DNA from: Leptolinea sp. HRD-7
GTDB lineage: Bacteria; Chloroflexota; Anaerolineae; Anaerolineales; Anaerolineaceae
Direction of reading: 5' to 3'
NCBI GenBank assembly: GCA_024363285.1
Contig: AP024710.1
Location: 1,892,001 to 1,956,000 of the forward strand
DNA: 64,000 bases
The translations under genes were made by a program, and so were the position numbers. How positions within the stretch are numbered: position 1 is the stretch's first letter; each line of letters begins with the position of its first letter. Positions 17,607 through 27,184 of the stretch are shown here, piece by piece. The notes below the pieces were generated by a model. That model saw only the letters and a list, made by a program, of their open reading frames with translations, did no database searches and was not told the origin of the DNA.

Positions 17607-17633
17607 GCAAGAAATCTGTTAATCAACCGATAT
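17607..17633 (+). promoter_or_regulatory. Possible sigma-28 promoter of flaG3
   Basis: The octamer ACCGATAT (17626-17633) is a six-of-eight match to GCCGATAA; eleven bases upstream GCAAGAAA (17607-17614) is a weak -35. Transcription would begin near 17640, just before the first hairpin of the flaG3 leader. Confidence 0.45.
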
Positions 17634-17644
17634 TAAAAATAGTT

Positions 17645-17685
17645 CCGGTCAAGGAGGACCGGTAGAGGCAGAAAGGATCTCTGCC
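17645..17685 (+). promoter_or_regulatory. Two tandem candidate CsrA-binding hairpins in flaG3 leader
   Basis: Hairpin 1: CCGGTC (17645-17650) and GACCGG (17657-17662) around the loop AAGGAG. Hairpin 2: GGCAGA (17667-17672) and TCTGCC (17680-17685) around AAGGATC. Both stems are perfect and six pairs long, and both loops hold GGA, 22 bases apart. AAGGAT in the second loop matches the known CsrA core. The paired layout closely echoes the flagellin leader. Confidence 0.65.
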
Positions 17686-17706
17686 GAGAGAGAAAGGATG
17701 GATCCT

Positions 17707-17985
17707 ATGTCTGAATTCTTTATTTATCCGGTTGGTTCTGCGGGCAATGATTATGCCCGGTCATCCAACCCGGGAATGGAGACTCACCGGCACCAGGAAA
17801 TAAAGTCACCGGTACCGATGTACACCTTCCCCGGTAATACCAGGCTGGTTTTCAAGGTTGATGAGACCAATCATGAAATAGTCGTCATGATCATTGATGA
17901 AACATCGTCAGAGGTTATTCGAACCGTTCCTGGCGATGCCATGAAAGACCTGCCATCCGGTGGTTTGATTCAGAAAAACGCTTGA
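17707..17985 (+). CDS. flaG: FlaG family protein 3
   Basis: A 92-residue, more diverged FlaG: LVFKVDETNHEIVVMIIDET, then VIRTVPGDAMKDLPSGGLIQ. ATG 17707 is chosen over the in-frame ATG at 17698, because AAAGG (17693-17697) then has proper spacing and the N-terminus (MSEFFIYPVG) aligns with the starts of flaG1 and flaG2. It lacks much of the low-complexity N-terminal part. The leader carries two GGA-loop hairpins. fliS follows at 18081. Confidence 0.85.
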   Translation: MSEFFIYPVGSAGNDYARSSNPGMETHRHQEIKSPVPMYTFPGNTRLVFKVDETNHEIVVMIIDETSSEVIRTVPGDAMKDLPSGGLIQKNA

Positions 17986-18080
17986 TATCTTTATGCCAAT
18001 TTTACGGGTAAAACCTTCAGTGTTTTAGTGTTTTACCGAAAATACAATGTGTAACAGAATTATTCAGGAGGTTCTGATCC

Positions 18081-18440
18081 ATGTACAATCAAAGCCAGGC
18101 TTATCGGAAACAGGAAGTACTCAACGCCACGCCTTTACACCTGGTCATCATGGCTTATGATCTGGCAATCCGGTCATGCGATCAAAAGGATATGGTGACT
18201 GCTTTGAAAGCCGTCACCGCTTTGAGAGACGCATTGGATTTCAACTATGCTGAAATTGCCATGAACCTTCTTTCACTTTACAACTGGTGCCTGGATTGTA
18301 TCCGCAAGCAGGAATTCGCTCAGGCTAAATCAACATTAGTTGAATTACGAGAAGCGTGGGTCACCATCGAAAACGAAATGAATGCTCCGCGCCGTCCTCA
18401 AACTCAAGTAGGCGTATCACTGGCTGCTCGCACAGCCTGA
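18081..18440 (+). CDS. fliS: Flagellin chaperone FliS
   Basis: A 119-residue helical protein. AYRKQEVLNATPLHLVIMAY is the FliS hallmark (residues 7-26); the rest forms the helix bundle that binds the flagellin C-terminus before export. AGGAGG lies ten bases before ATG 18081. An eight-pair inverted repeat GGTAAAAC / GTTTTACC (18007-18037) lies upstream without a GGA loop. Placement after flaG3 is usual. Confidence 0.9.
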   Translation: MYNQSQAYRKQEVLNATPLHLVIMAYDLAIRSCDQKDMVTALKAVTALRDALDFNYAEIAMNLLSLYNWCLDCIRKQEFAQAKSTLVELREAWVTIENEMNAPRRPQTQVGVSLAARTA

Positions 18441-18657
18441 TAATCACACAGCAACTTGAAGTAAACCAATCTATTCGCTCTGGAAAACCGTCAGTGGGGG
18501 CAAACTGGCGGGATTTCCGATTCTTGACTGTAATTCACGCGATTTTTACAGCTCATTCATTTTGTTTTTACTGCCCGAAAACTGCCTGCATGTTAACCTA
18601 TTCTCAGAGCGAATAAACGGGTTGCCCGTGCTATTTAATGATTATCGGAGAATCAGT

Positions 18658-19110
18658 ATGAGTTTTTGGACCAGTTTACGGATCAGTTCAACAGCGCTTT
18701 TCGCGCAGCGATTACGCCTTGATACGATTTCAAACAATGTGGCCAATGCTGAAACCACGAAAACTGAAACCGGAGAAGCCTACAAACGTAAAGATGTGGT
18801 TTTGCAGGCGAACAACCGGGTTCCCTTTCTGGCCAACCTGATGTTAACCAACCGGAGCATCGGTGAAAAAGCGTTAAACCTTCAGGGTGTGAAGGTCGCT
18901 GAAATCAAAACAGATGAAACTCCGGGAACCACTGTGTTTGAACCTACCAACCCCAACGCGGATGAGAACGGATATGTAACATACCCGAATGTTGACCTGG
19001 TGGTTGAAATGACCAATATGCTGTCAGCCACCCGTTCCTATGAAGCAAACCTCTCAATGGTTGACGCCGCCAAGTCAATGGCGAACCGTGCCATTGAAAT
19101 CGGCCGGTAG
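18658..19110 (+). CDS. flgC: Flagellar basal-body rod protein FlgC
   Basis: A 150-residue rod protein: FWTSLRISSTALFAQRLRLD and ISNNVANAETTKTETGEAYK at the N-terminus, and VDLVVEMTNMLSATRSYEAN at the C-terminus, the axial protein pair of helices. The start ATG 18658 follows CGGAG; a longer upstream frame has no ribosome-binding site. The usual partner flgB is not next to it but 6.3 kb downstream. The Shine-Dalgarno lies in an AT-rich five-pair hairpin (TGATT / AATCA, 18639-18655). fliE follows. Confidence 0.93.
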   Translation: MSFWTSLRISSTALFAQRLRLDTISNNVANAETTKTETGEAYKRKDVVLQANNRVPFLANLMLTNRSIGEKALNLQGVKVAEIKTDETPGTTVFEPTNPNADENGYVTYPNVDLVVEMTNMLSATRSYEANLSMVDAAKSMANRAIEIGR

Positions 19111-19147
19111 CCATTCCAGAACGATGTGATCTACGGAGAATTCTTCC

Positions 19148-19444
19148 ATGAATATTCAAGGAATTAACTCAACATTAGCTTCACAGGTTACTTCATCTGC
19201 CAAAGTAAACCGGCAGGACACCATTAAGGAAGTCGGAAAAACTTTTGACAGCCTGCTGCAGAGTCTGAATCAAACCCAGGTAACCAGCGACGATTTAATG
19301 TCTAAACTGGCTGCCGGCGAAGATGTGGATATTCATCAGGTAATGATCGCCGCTGATCAGGCAGATATCAGCTTCAAAATTGCCATTGGTATCCGGGACA
19401 AACTGGTTGACGCGTACAAAGAAATCTCCCGGATGAGTGTGTAG
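19148..19444 (+). CDS. fliE: Hook-basal body protein FliE
   Basis: A 98-residue protein that joins the MS-ring to the rod. The C-terminal half has IHQVMIAADQADISFKIAIG and IRDKLVDAYKEISRM, the FliE signature. Length is normal. It lies between flgC and fliF, the standard place. Confidence 0.93.
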   Translation: MNIQGINSTLASQVTSSAKVNRQDTIKEVGKTFDSLLQSLNQTQVTSDDLMSKLAAGEDVDIHQVMIAADQADISFKIAIGIRDKLVDAYKEISRMSV

Positions 19445-19475
19445 TTTTCTTTTTTTCTGATTAAGGAATTATTCT

Positions 19476-21131
19476 ATGCTTGCAAAAATCACCACTCAGG
19501 CAACCGACTTCTGGGATAAGCAAAAACCTACCCAACGAGTTATTTTAATCGCGGCGGCTGTGCTGGTTGCTGTTTTAGTCCCGGTGATGATCGCGTGGGC
19601 TACTCAACCAACATATGCCGTGGCGTACAGTGGATTGGATGAATCGGATGCCGGCGCCATTGTTGAACAACTAAAAACGATGGGTGTCAGCTATAAGCTG
19701 GAAGGGACAACGATCCTGGTTCAGTCAGACAAACTCTATGATGTACGACTTCAAATCGCGAATGCCGGTCTGCCCAAAGGGAGCAGTGCTGGTTATGAAC
19801 TGTTTGACAAAAACTCACTGGGGATGACGGAATTTACCCAGCGCATCACCTACCAGAGGGCGATTGAAGGAGAACTTGAACGTACCATCGGAAGCCTGGA
19901 TAGCGTTCAGGCGGTTCGTGTTCACATCGTAACACCGGAAAAAACATTACTGGCTTCTGATCAGGCGCCGACCACAGCATCTATCACCATCCAGGAAAAA
20001 CCCGGTCGTCAATTAGATGCCGGGCAGATCCGGGCTATTACCTACATGACGGCTAACGCGGTTGAAGGACTAACTCCAGAAAATGTGGTTGTTGTGGATA
20101 CCAATGGAGTCGTTCTGGCTTCAGGCACGAGTGACGGATCCTCTGGTTCGATCTCACAGGTCGACAGTCGCCGCGCGGCAGAATTAGCCGCGGCAAACGA
20201 TGTGCAAAAAAAAGTGAAAGCTTTACTTGATACAGCGTTAGGGCCAAACAAATCTGTTGTTCAAGCTTCCGTGCGGTTGGATTGGAGTGATCAAGAAATC
20301 ACCACTACAACCTTCCAGCCAACGCCAAACGCGATCCGCAGTTCACAAAAGACAACAGAAACCTATACACTTGATAACACTGGCACAGGCGGTGTGGCTG
20401 GAGCCACGGCCAACCTGCCTACACCCGTTGCCGGAACAACCACTACCACAGGTACTCCCACGCTGTATGAACGGTCAGAAGAGACCATTAATTATGAAGT
20501 AGCGCAGGTAGAAAACCGCCAAATCATCAAACCCGGTATGGTAGATAACATCAGCCTTTCCGTTCTGGTGGATGGTATTGAAGATCAACAACAATTACAA
20601 ACTTTACAGACAGCCATCGCGGCCGCCGCTGGTATAGACCAGCAGCGCGGCGATCAGATCTCGGTTCAGTCACTGGCGTTTGACCAAACCTACAAACAGG
20701 CACAGACTGAAGAAATGGCTGTAGCCGACCGTACCCGCATCATTACCCTGGTGGCTGAAATTGTCGGTGGATTGTTGCTGCTGGCTGCTTTGTTCTGGTA
20801 CATAAGCCGTCTGCTGAAGAACCTGAAAGTAGCCTCAGTAAGTGTTTGGGAACCTGTTTTGAAACCGGCCCCTGAATTAACAGGCATGGCTGGAGGAGGA
20901 TTGGAATTGGCTGCGTCAACTGCCGGACAACAACCGGCCCCCGGTCTTTCGGCTGCGGCGGCAAAGAGCAGCAACCTGTTGCAGGAAGCTACGGCTCGAA
21001 TTTCACCCAAAACCACCACGGCGGAAGAGCAAAAAATGCAGGCACTTATCACCCGTCTGGCTGAAGATAATCCTGCCAGTGTGGCAGATGTTATTCAGAT
21101 GTGGCTGAATCAGGATAAGAAGAATGGCTGA
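19476..21131 (+). CDS. fliF: MS-ring protein FliF
   Basis: A 551-residue membrane protein that forms the MS-ring. It has an N-terminal membrane segment (about residues 22-43: VILIAAAVLVAVLVPVMIAW), periplasmic domains with RAIEGELERTIGSLDSVQAV, a second membrane segment (about 424-447), and a cytoplasmic tail that would meet FliG (DNPASVADVIQMWL at the end). It overlaps fliG by eight bases. Confidence 0.95.
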   Translation: MLAKITTQATDFWDKQKPTQRVILIAAAVLVAVLVPVMIAWATQPTYAVAYSGLDESDAGAIVEQLKTMGVSYKLEGTTILVQSDKLYDVRLQIANAGLPKGSSAGYELFDKNSLGMTEFTQRITYQRAIEGELERTIGSLDSVQAVRVHIVTPEKTLLASDQAPTTASITIQEKPGRQLDAGQIRAITYMTANAVEGLTPENVVVVDTNGVVLASGTSDGSSGSISQVDSRRAAELAAANDVQKKVKALLDTALGPNKSVVQASVRLDWSDQEITTTTFQPTPNAIRSSQKTTETYTLDNTGTGGVAGATANLPTPVAGTTTTTGTPTLYERSEETINYEVAQVENRQIIKPGMVDNISLSVLVDGIEDQQQLQTLQTAIAAAAGIDQQRGDQISVQSLAFDQTYKQAQTEEMAVADRTRIITLVAEIVGGLLLLAALFWYISRLLKNLKVASVSVWEPVLKPAPELTGMAGGGLELAASTAGQQPAPGLSAAAAKSSNLLQEATARISPKTTTAEEQKMQALITRLAEDNPASVADVIQMWLNQDKKNG

Positions 21132-22158
21132 TCAAATGGCTTCAGGCAGTCAGATCTCGGGGCTTGAAAAAGCAACAGCTCTGTTGCTGTCTCTGGGCGT
21201 GGAAACCTCGTCTAGAGTGCTTCAATATCTGGGTGAGGCTGAAATGGAACGCTTATTACTGACCATCAGTGAAAGTGGTTCTGTGCCCTCTGAAACCCGG
21301 CAGACAGCGCTTGAAGAAGCCTACGCGTTGTGCATTTCCGGCGTAGACCTGGTTGGCGGCGGCACCGAGTACACCCGGCAATTACTCGCCAGAGCAGTTG
21401 GTCCGCGCCGAGGCGCCGAAATATTGGAACGTATATCTGCCCGTCAGCAGATCTCGTCATTTGAAATGCTGCGTAACGCTGATACCGGTCAGGTGGCGGT
21501 TATGCTTCAGGATGAGCATCCGCAAACCATTGCGTTGGTGCTTTCATACCTGGAAGCCAAACTGGCGGCGGATATTCTTACCAACCTGCCGACTGATCTG
21601 CAAATCGAAGTCACCCTGCGGTTAGCCCGCATGGACCGAGTATCACCCCAGGTGGTACAGGTGGTGGAGCGCAATTTGAAGCAGAAACTCTCTGGCGTGC
21701 TTTCAGCCGCCGATTTCCGCGCTACGGGCGGTGTAAATTTCCTGGTCAAAATGATGAACCAGGTGGACCGCGACGTGCAGAAGCGAATTTTTGAAGCCAT
21801 GGAACCCACCGATCCAAAACTGGTAGAAGAGATCAGGGCTTCATTATTCACCTTTGATGATCTGGCAGCCATGGATGATCGCACCATGCAGCGTGTGTTG
21901 CGTGAAGTCAATAAAAACGATCTGGCTCTTTCACTAAAAGGCGCTCCGGAAAAATTGAAAGACCTTGTCTTCCGGAATCTTTCTGAACGCGCGCGTGACA
22001 GCCTTAAAGAAGAAATTGAAATTCTTGGTCCCCAGTTGGCCAAAGATGTCTATGCCTCTCAACGCAAGATCATTGAACTGGTTCGGGCTCTTGAAGAAGC
22101 CGGTGAAATTGTGATCGTTGGGTCAGGTGGAGGCTCTGGCGATGCCGTCATCATCTAA
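21124..22158 (+). CDS. fliG: Flagellar motor switch protein FliG
   Basis: A 344-residue switch protein. It has N-domain KATALLLSLGVETSSRVLQY, the middle EHPQTIALVLSYLEAKLAAD segment with the EHPQ motif, and C-domain motor residues in the FTFDDLAAMDDRTMQRVLRE region, with charged residues used for torque. FliF-FliG-FliH-FliI-FliJ is the standard order. The ATG lies within the end of fliF. Confidence 0.96.
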   Translation: MADQMASGSQISGLEKATALLLSLGVETSSRVLQYLGEAEMERLLLTISESGSVPSETRQTALEEAYALCISGVDLVGGGTEYTRQLLARAVGPRRGAEILERISARQQISSFEMLRNADTGQVAVMLQDEHPQTIALVLSYLEAKLAADILTNLPTDLQIEVTLRLARMDRVSPQVVQVVERNLKQKLSGVLSAADFRATGGVNFLVKMMNQVDRDVQKRIFEAMEPTDPKLVEEIRASLFTFDDLAAMDDRTMQRVLREVNKNDLALSLKGAPEKLKDLVFRNLSERARDSLKEEIEILGPQLAKDVYASQRKIIELVRALEEAGEIVIVGSGGGSGDAVII

Positions 22159-23068
22159 GGTAATCAAAGGCTCTAATGTCGCGGCGGTCAATCTATTTAA
22201 GCTTTCTGGATTGACAGATTTCTCTGCCGATAGTACCCGCGTTCAACCGGCTTTGCCTGTTAATGAAAGTCGTCAGACAGAAAATACAGCAACCATTAAC
22301 AATGATTTTTCTTCTACCATTACCTGGTCAACGAAAAAGGTAGCGGGCAATATAAAAGAATCGCAGCATAGATCTGTTCGTTCATGGGTTGTGGGTGATT
22401 TTCAATCGGAATCTAGCAACCTGCCTGAAACCCGAGTGGAACAACCAAATGCTTCAACGGTGGAATTGGAAGATTATTCCTACCTGATTGATGAAGCAAA
22501 GGCAAAAGCGGATGCGATTGTGGCGGATGCTGAAAAAAATGCTGACGCTATACTGGCTCAGGCAAATTCAGAAGCTGAAGCGATCAAGCAAAAAGCATTT
22601 ATTGAAGGAATGACCGCCGCCCGCAATGAGATGTCTCAAACTATCCACCAGGTAACCCGGATTTTCCAGGAAACCCAACTCTGGCAGGAACAGGTTATGC
22701 GCCAGAGCCAGTCGCGGATCATTGAAATGGTACTGTCGATAGGCAAGAAACTCTTTGCCAGCGGTTTTGAATTGCCGGCAGAACAATTAGACCAGATTGT
22801 CAGTCGGGCAATTAATGAAGCCAGCCGGTTGGGGAATTTGAGGGTTTATCTCAATCCGGAAGATGCCAAACTACTGGTGAACTTGTGGCAAGAATCAGAG
22901 TTGACCCTTAATGGGCAACAAATCCAGATCGTCTCAAGCCAGAATATTTCACGCGGTGGCTGCTTCATCGACGGAGAATTCGGGGTTCTGGATGGCCGGG
23001 TGGAAGAGCAGTTTGACCAGATCAACAAATCGATCAAATCAGCCGAATCAAACCTGGAGGTAGAGTAA
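22142..23068 (+). CDS. fliH: Flagellar export ATPase regulator FliH
   Basis: A 308-residue protein. The N-terminal 120 residues are weakly conserved; residues about 115-200 form a long alanine-rich coiled coil ([20 protein letters not shown]) and the C-terminal third matches the FliH/V-type E-subunit domain. ATG 22142 is preferred over the in-frame TTG at 22118, since GGTGGAGG precedes it. It overlaps fliG by 17 bases and fliI by one. FliH binds and controls FliI. Confidence 0.9.
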   Translation: MPSSSKVIKGSNVAAVNLFKLSGLTDFSADSTRVQPALPVNESRQTENTATINNDFSSTITWSTKKVAGNIKESQHRSVRSWVVGDFQSESSNLPETRVEQPNASTVELEDYSYLIDEAKAKADAIVADAEKNADAILAQANSEAEAIKQKAFIEGMTAARNEMSQTIHQVTRIFQETQLWQEQVMRQSQSRIIEMVLSIGKKLFASGFELPAEQLDQIVSRAINEASRLGNLRVYLNPEDAKLLVNLWQESELTLNGQQIQIVSSQNISRGGCFIDGEFGVLDGRVEEQFDQINKSIKSAESNLEVE

Positions 23069-24408
23069 TGAAGCAAGCCTCACCGGTTGATCTGACACCA
23101 TTCGCGCGCTCTCTGGATAACTGCGCCACGCTGCGCGTTTCAGGCCGGGTGGTGCAGGTGATCGGTCTGACGATAGAAGCTGTTGGTCTCGACTGCCAGA
23201 TCGGTGAAGTGTGTGAAATCCGTGCCAGAACCGGTGAAAAAATCCTCTCTGAAGTGGTCGGTTTCCGCAACAGCACAACCCTGTTGATGCCGCTGGGAGA
23301 CATGGAAGGTATTCAGCCCGACAGCTCGATATACCCGCAAAAAACGGTTTTACAGGCACCGGTGGGTCGGCATCTTCTGGGGCGTGTTCTCGATGGGTTA
23401 GGTGAACCAATTGATGGCGGTGGGCCTCTGGGTGAAACAGAAACCCGGCCGATCAACAATTCCGCTCCGCATCCCATGGAACGTCAGATCATCACCGAGC
23501 CGTTAGTGACCGGCGTGCGCGCTATTGACGGTTTTCTGACCTGCGGGAAGGGCCAACGTATGGGAATTTTTGCCGGTTCTGGTGTGGGCAAGAGCACCCT
23601 TATGGGCTCCATCGCCCGCAGTTCAAAATCGGATGTCTCTGTCATCGCGCTGATCGGCGAACGCGGCCGTGAGGTGCGTGATTTTGTGGAAGGTGATCTG
23701 GGTAAGGAAGGGCTGGAACGTTCTGTTGTGGTGGTTTCCACATCTGACAAACCGGCATTGATGCGCTTGAAAGCGGCATATGTGGCTATGACCATTGCTG
23801 AAGATTTCCGTGACCAGGGCCTGGATGTGACTTTCCTGATGGATTCCGTCACCCGCTTTGCTATGGCGCAACGCGAAGTCGGATTGGCCATTGGCGAGCC
23901 CCCGGCAAGCCGCGGCTATACACCTTCGGTGTTCGCGCTCTTGCCAAAATTACTGGAACGTGCCGGAACAGGGCAACGCGGCTCTATTACCGGATATTTC
24001 ACTGTTCTGGTAGAAGGTGACGATTTCAATGAACCTATTTGTGACGCCGTTCGTTCCATTCTTGACGGCCACATTATTCTCAGCCGCCAACTGGCAACCC
24101 GCAACCATTACCCGGCTATTGACGTACTGGGCAGTATTTCCAGGGTTATGCCGCATATCACCAGCAAAGAGCACCGCAGTTGGGCGGCAAAAGCCCGCCG
24201 CTTACTGGCAACCTATGAGAAAGCTCGCGATCTGATCAATATTGGCGCGTATGTAGCCGGCAGCGATCCTGAAGTGGATGAAGCCATCACCGCCATGCCG
24301 ATTATCGAATCATTCCTGTTACAGGGCAAAGAGTTTTCCGAATTTCCGGAAACGTTATCCCGTCTGGAAGGTATCGGGGGAGAAATAGGAGTTGACCATG
24401 CCGCCTAA
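23068..24408 (+). CDS. fliI: Flagellar export ATPase FliI
   Basis: A 446-residue F1-type ATPase that powers export. Walker A is at residues 169-177 (AGSGVGKST), Walker B near 250 ([11 protein letters not shown]), and the [20 protein letters not shown] stretch is typical. It starts at the stop of fliH (TAATG) and overlaps fliJ. Confidence 0.97.
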   Translation: MKQASPVDLTPFARSLDNCATLRVSGRVVQVIGLTIEAVGLDCQIGEVCEIRARTGEKILSEVVGFRNSTTLLMPLGDMEGIQPDSSIYPQKTVLQAPVGRHLLGRVLDGLGEPIDGGGPLGETETRPINNSAPHPMERQIITEPLVTGVRAIDGFLTCGKGQRMGIFAGSGVGKSTLMGSIARSSKSDVSVIALIGERGREVRDFVEGDLGKEGLERSVVVVSTSDKPALMRLKAAYVAMTIAEDFRDQGLDVTFLMDSVTRFAMAQREVGLAIGEPPASRGYTPSVFALLPKLLERAGTGQRGSITGYFTVLVEGDDFNEPICDAVRSILDGHIILSRQLATRNHYPAIDVLGSISRVMPHITSKEHRSWAAKARRLLATYEKARDLINIGAYVAGSDPEVDEAITAMPIIESFLLQGKEFSEFPETLSRLEGIGGEIGVDHAA

Positions 24409-24883
24409 ATTCTCTCTGCAAAACGTGCTGGATTACCGTCACAGCAAAGTGGAAACACTCGAAGTAGCACACGGCAGGCTGCAACATCAATTACAAAAAG
24501 CGATCGACCAGCTCCATGAACTGGAGAAAGCGCGTGATTCACTTTTGCAAGAGCTTGGTTCCTACCAAAATGGAAATCTGGATTTACAAAAAATTCTGCA
24601 ATCTCGCACTTTCCTGAAGCGAATTCAGAAAGGAATGGAGCGGCAGCAGCAAGAAATTGACCGCTTGAAGGCGGAAGCGGAAGAAGCCCGCCGGGCATTG
24701 GTTCAGGCTAAACAAGATGAAGCCGCCATGGAGAAGCTAAGTCAGAAAGAGATGCAGGTTTACACAGACCGCATGAATATGCGTGAAAAACAGCAGCAGG
24801 ATGATATTTATATCAGCCAGGCGCATTCAGCCAATGAGAAGAAAATGCGCGAAAGGGTGCCTAATGTTCGATATGTCTTCTAG
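24398..24883 (+). CDS. fliJ: Flagellar export protein FliJ
   Basis: A 161-residue, wholly helical coiled-coil protein. [18 protein letters not shown] is the FliJ N-terminus; the rest is heptad-rich with many Gln, Glu and Lys residues. FliJ binds the FliI ring and couples it to the export gate. ATG 24398 follows AGGAG; an upstream TTG has no support. It overlaps both fliI and the next gene. Confidence 0.85.
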   Translation: MPPKFSLQNVLDYRHSKVETLEVAHGRLQHQLQKAIDQLHELEKARDSLLQELGSYQNGNLDLQKILQSRTFLKRIQKGMERQQQEIDRLKAEAEEARRALVQAKQDEAAMEKLSQKEMQVYTDRMNMREKQQQDDIYISQAHSANEKKMRERVPNVRYVF

Positions 24884-25424
24884 TTCCGGTATCTCCGGCA
24901 TGTCCGGGTTTGGTGCAAATGTGCAGATGGTGATGATCCAGGCGTTGATCAAATTACTGGAGAAAACTCTCACAGAAAAGGGATTGTCATCGGAAGATCT
25001 TTCGGAATTAAAAGGATACAGTTCCGGTTCCGGAAAAGCGTCTTCGGGTAATTTTGAAGAGATCATCCGGAAAGCCTCTCAGAAATACGGTGTGGATACT
25101 GACCTCGTGAAGGCAGTCATTCAAAATGAATCAGCTTACGACCCGAATGCCATATCTTCAGCCGGAGCCATTGGATTAATGCAATTAATGCCAGCTACCG
25201 CTGCCAGCCTGGGTGTTGAAAATCCGCTTGATCCTGAACAGAATATCGATGGTGGTGTCAAATTACTGCGCGAATTATTAAACCAGTTTGGCGGCAACCT
25301 GACCAATGTTGTGGCCGCGTATAACGCTGGCGCAGGTGCCGTGATGCAGTATGGCGGCGTTCCTCCCTATCAAGAAACACAGCTTTATGTCAACCGTGTC
25401 CTTTCAACATACGGGAAAAGCTAG
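24864..25424 (+). CDS. Lytic transglycosylase, SLT domain
   Basis: A 186-residue enzyme. Residues 66-185 form a soluble lytic transglycosylase domain with catalytic Glu89 in QNESAYDPN, followed by the GAIGLMQLMPATA motif and AAYNAGAGAV. It cuts peptidoglycan, here most likely to let the rod through, replacing the muramidase part of FlgJ. No signal peptide is seen at the chosen start (ATG 24864, AAGGG before it), so export may use the flagellar route. It overlaps the end of fliJ and precedes flgB. Confidence 0.88.
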   Translation: MFDMSSSSGISGMSGFGANVQMVMIQALIKLLEKTLTEKGLSSEDLSELKGYSSGSGKASSGNFEEIIRKASQKYGVDTDLVKAVIQNESAYDPNAISSAGAIGLMQLMPATAASLGVENPLDPEQNIDGGVKLLRELLNQFGGNLTNVVAAYNAGAGAVMQYGGVPPYQETQLYVNRVLSTYGKS

Positions 25425-25438
25425 AAAGGATCGATCTC

Positions 25439-25840
25439 ATGATAGACCCTGTTTATGGTGATTCATCTCTGATTAATGCCAGCAAAGCTCTTGATGGACT
25501 ATCGTTTCGCAGAAATGTGATCAGTCAGAATGTTGCCAATGTTGATACCCCCGGGTATCACGCGTTGGAAATGAATTTTGAAAGTGAACTCCAGCGTTCC
25601 ATGAAGGGATCCCCCAAACTGAGTATGAAAACGACCAATGAGCGGCATCAGCTTTCACGCTCAGATGCGTCCGGCCCATATCAGGCAAAACTCCGCTCCG
25701 GGGGAACGGAACGTGTGGATGGTAATAATGTCGATATCGACCAGGAGTTGATGGAGATGACCGAGACCGGCATCCGGTATTCTGCATTGACCACGGCCGT
25801 TACGAAAAAACTCAATCTCTTGAAAAGTATAGCGAGGTAA
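25439..25840 (+). CDS. flgB: Flagellar basal-body rod protein FlgB
   Basis: A 133-residue proximal rod protein: LDGLSFRRNVISQNVANVDT-type N-terminus with the NVANVDTPGY motif, and a C-terminal NNVDIDQELMEMTETGIRYS region. In most genomes flgB directly precedes flgC, but here they lie 6.3 kb apart, with fliE to fliJ and a transglycosylase between. Confidence 0.92.
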   Translation: MIDPVYGDSSLINASKALDGLSFRRNVISQNVANVDTPGYHALEMNFESELQRSMKGSPKLSMKTTNERHQLSRSDASGPYQAKLRSGGTERVDGNNVDIDQELMEMTETGIRYSALTTAVTKKLNLLKSIAR

Positions 25841-25844
25841 GCCT

Positions 25845-27173
25845 ATGATAAGTGCTGATGTACCGTCATTGGCGCGCGCAGCGCCAACACCCGCTGTCAC
25901 AACCCGGATGAATACACGGGATAGTGACAGTACGTTTGACCAACTGCTTCAAGCAGTTGCGCCTGACCGTTCCACGGAGCAGAATTCTCCCCGAACAGGA
26001 GACAATTCCGCCGCACGTTCAACCGATGATTCGTCAATCCGGCAGCCTGGAGATATCTCTGAAACCTCCAGACGGAATCTTGACCGAAAAGAATCTCGGG
26101 GCAATGTACGGCAGGAAAAAGTCACCCGAGAAGAGACCAGGCAGACAGAACGGAAGACATCCGAACCCAAAAGCTCGGATGAGAAGCCGGTTAATGACGT
26201 GAAGACGGAAAAAGCAGTCTCAGCGGATGAAAAAGTGGAAGCTAAAGCCGCGGAAGATGCTGTTCAGGAAGCAATAGCTGGTGCTATGGCCGCACAGGCT
26301 GCCATGGCCGTAAAACCTGAAGTGCCAGTTGAACTGGTTGAAAAAAGCTCCACACCTGCTGAAACTGCCGCCGGAATGGCCGCCACTCCAGTTGCCCAAC
26401 AACAACAGACGCCTGTCATCCAACTGCCGGATACCGAACCTCAGCCGTTGCCGGACGAGCTGAAACAGGCCATGCCGCAGACTAAAGTTGAAGTCAAAGA
26501 TTTCCAGGCAGCAATTAATAATGCGGCAAAGGAAATGGAAAATCAGGCTCAACCTGTCACGGCACCCGCATCACAACCTGCTGCCTCAACCCAAACGACT
26601 GCGGTTCCAGGCATTCAAAACCTGAGCGCGCAGGAAACAACTGTAAAAGTGGTACAGATTGCGGCACAGCCTGAAGACATGACGGAAGTTGACTCTACCA
26701 AAGCCCTGACGTCTGTATATGCCTCCGCCACAGCCAAAACAGAGAATCTGGTGGAAGCCAAACCATTGCCCATGATCCAGAAGATCAGCCATGAAATTGT
26801 TGAACTGGCTCGTGAACACGGCAAGTCGATGAAAATCCAGATCCAACCGGAAAACATGGGAAAGATCGATCTGCGGCTGGTTTCCAACTCAGACGGTATG
26901 CGCATTGTGATGACCACCGAAGTTCCGGCAACAGGCAAACTACTTGAAACCCATCTGGACCAGCTTCAACGTCAACTGGCAGATGCCGGTGTTTCGATCA
27001 GCGGCATGTCTGTAAACAGCCAGAACGCGCAGGGGCAATCGGCCAATGCTTCTCAGAACCGGTCAAATACTGGTTCAGGGCGACCTGCCGCTCCGATTCT
27101 CCATCAGGAGCCTGAAGTTGTGGCAAGTGTCGCGCCCCATGTTTCAGCATCCGGATTGGACTACCGGATCTAA
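25845..27173 (+). CDS. fliK: Hook-length control protein FliK
   Basis: A 442-residue protein. Residues about 20-310 are low complexity, rich in Ala, Glu, Pro, Gln and Lys, as in the molecular-ruler part of FliK. The C-terminal domain (about 320-410) has MKIQIQPENMGKIDLRLVSN and a THLDQLQRQLADAGVSISGM stretch typical of the FliK/Flg_hook domain that switches export specificity. It lies between flgB and flgD. Confidence 0.88.
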   Translation: MISADVPSLARAAPTPAVTTRMNTRDSDSTFDQLLQAVAPDRSTEQNSPRTGDNSAARSTDDSSIRQPGDISETSRRNLDRKESRGNVRQEKVTREETRQTERKTSEPKSSDEKPVNDVKTEKAVSADEKVEAKAAEDAVQEAIAGAMAAQAAMAVKPEVPVELVEKSSTPAETAAGMAATPVAQQQQTPVIQLPDTEPQPLPDELKQAMPQTKVEVKDFQAAINNAAKEMENQAQPVTAPASQPAASTQTTAVPGIQNLSAQETTVKVVQIAAQPEDMTEVDSTKALTSVYASATAKTENLVEAKPLPMIQKISHEIVELAREHGKSMKIQIQPENMGKIDLRLVSNSDGMRIVMTTEVPATGKLLETHLDQLQRQLADAGVSISGMSVNSQNAQGQSANASQNRSNTGSGRPAAPILHQEPEVVASVAPHVSASGLDYRI

Positions 27174-27184
27174 GTGAGGAAACT

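Noticed and set aside
18007..18037. Inverted repeat GGTAAAAC / GTTTTACC before fliS as a CsrA site or terminator
   Set aside because: The loop has no GGA and no T-run follows; function cannot be assigned.
18524..18552. TTGACT with TACAGC as a promoter before flgC
   Set aside because: The -35 is good with a 17-base gap, but the -10 matches only three of six bases; not enough to list.
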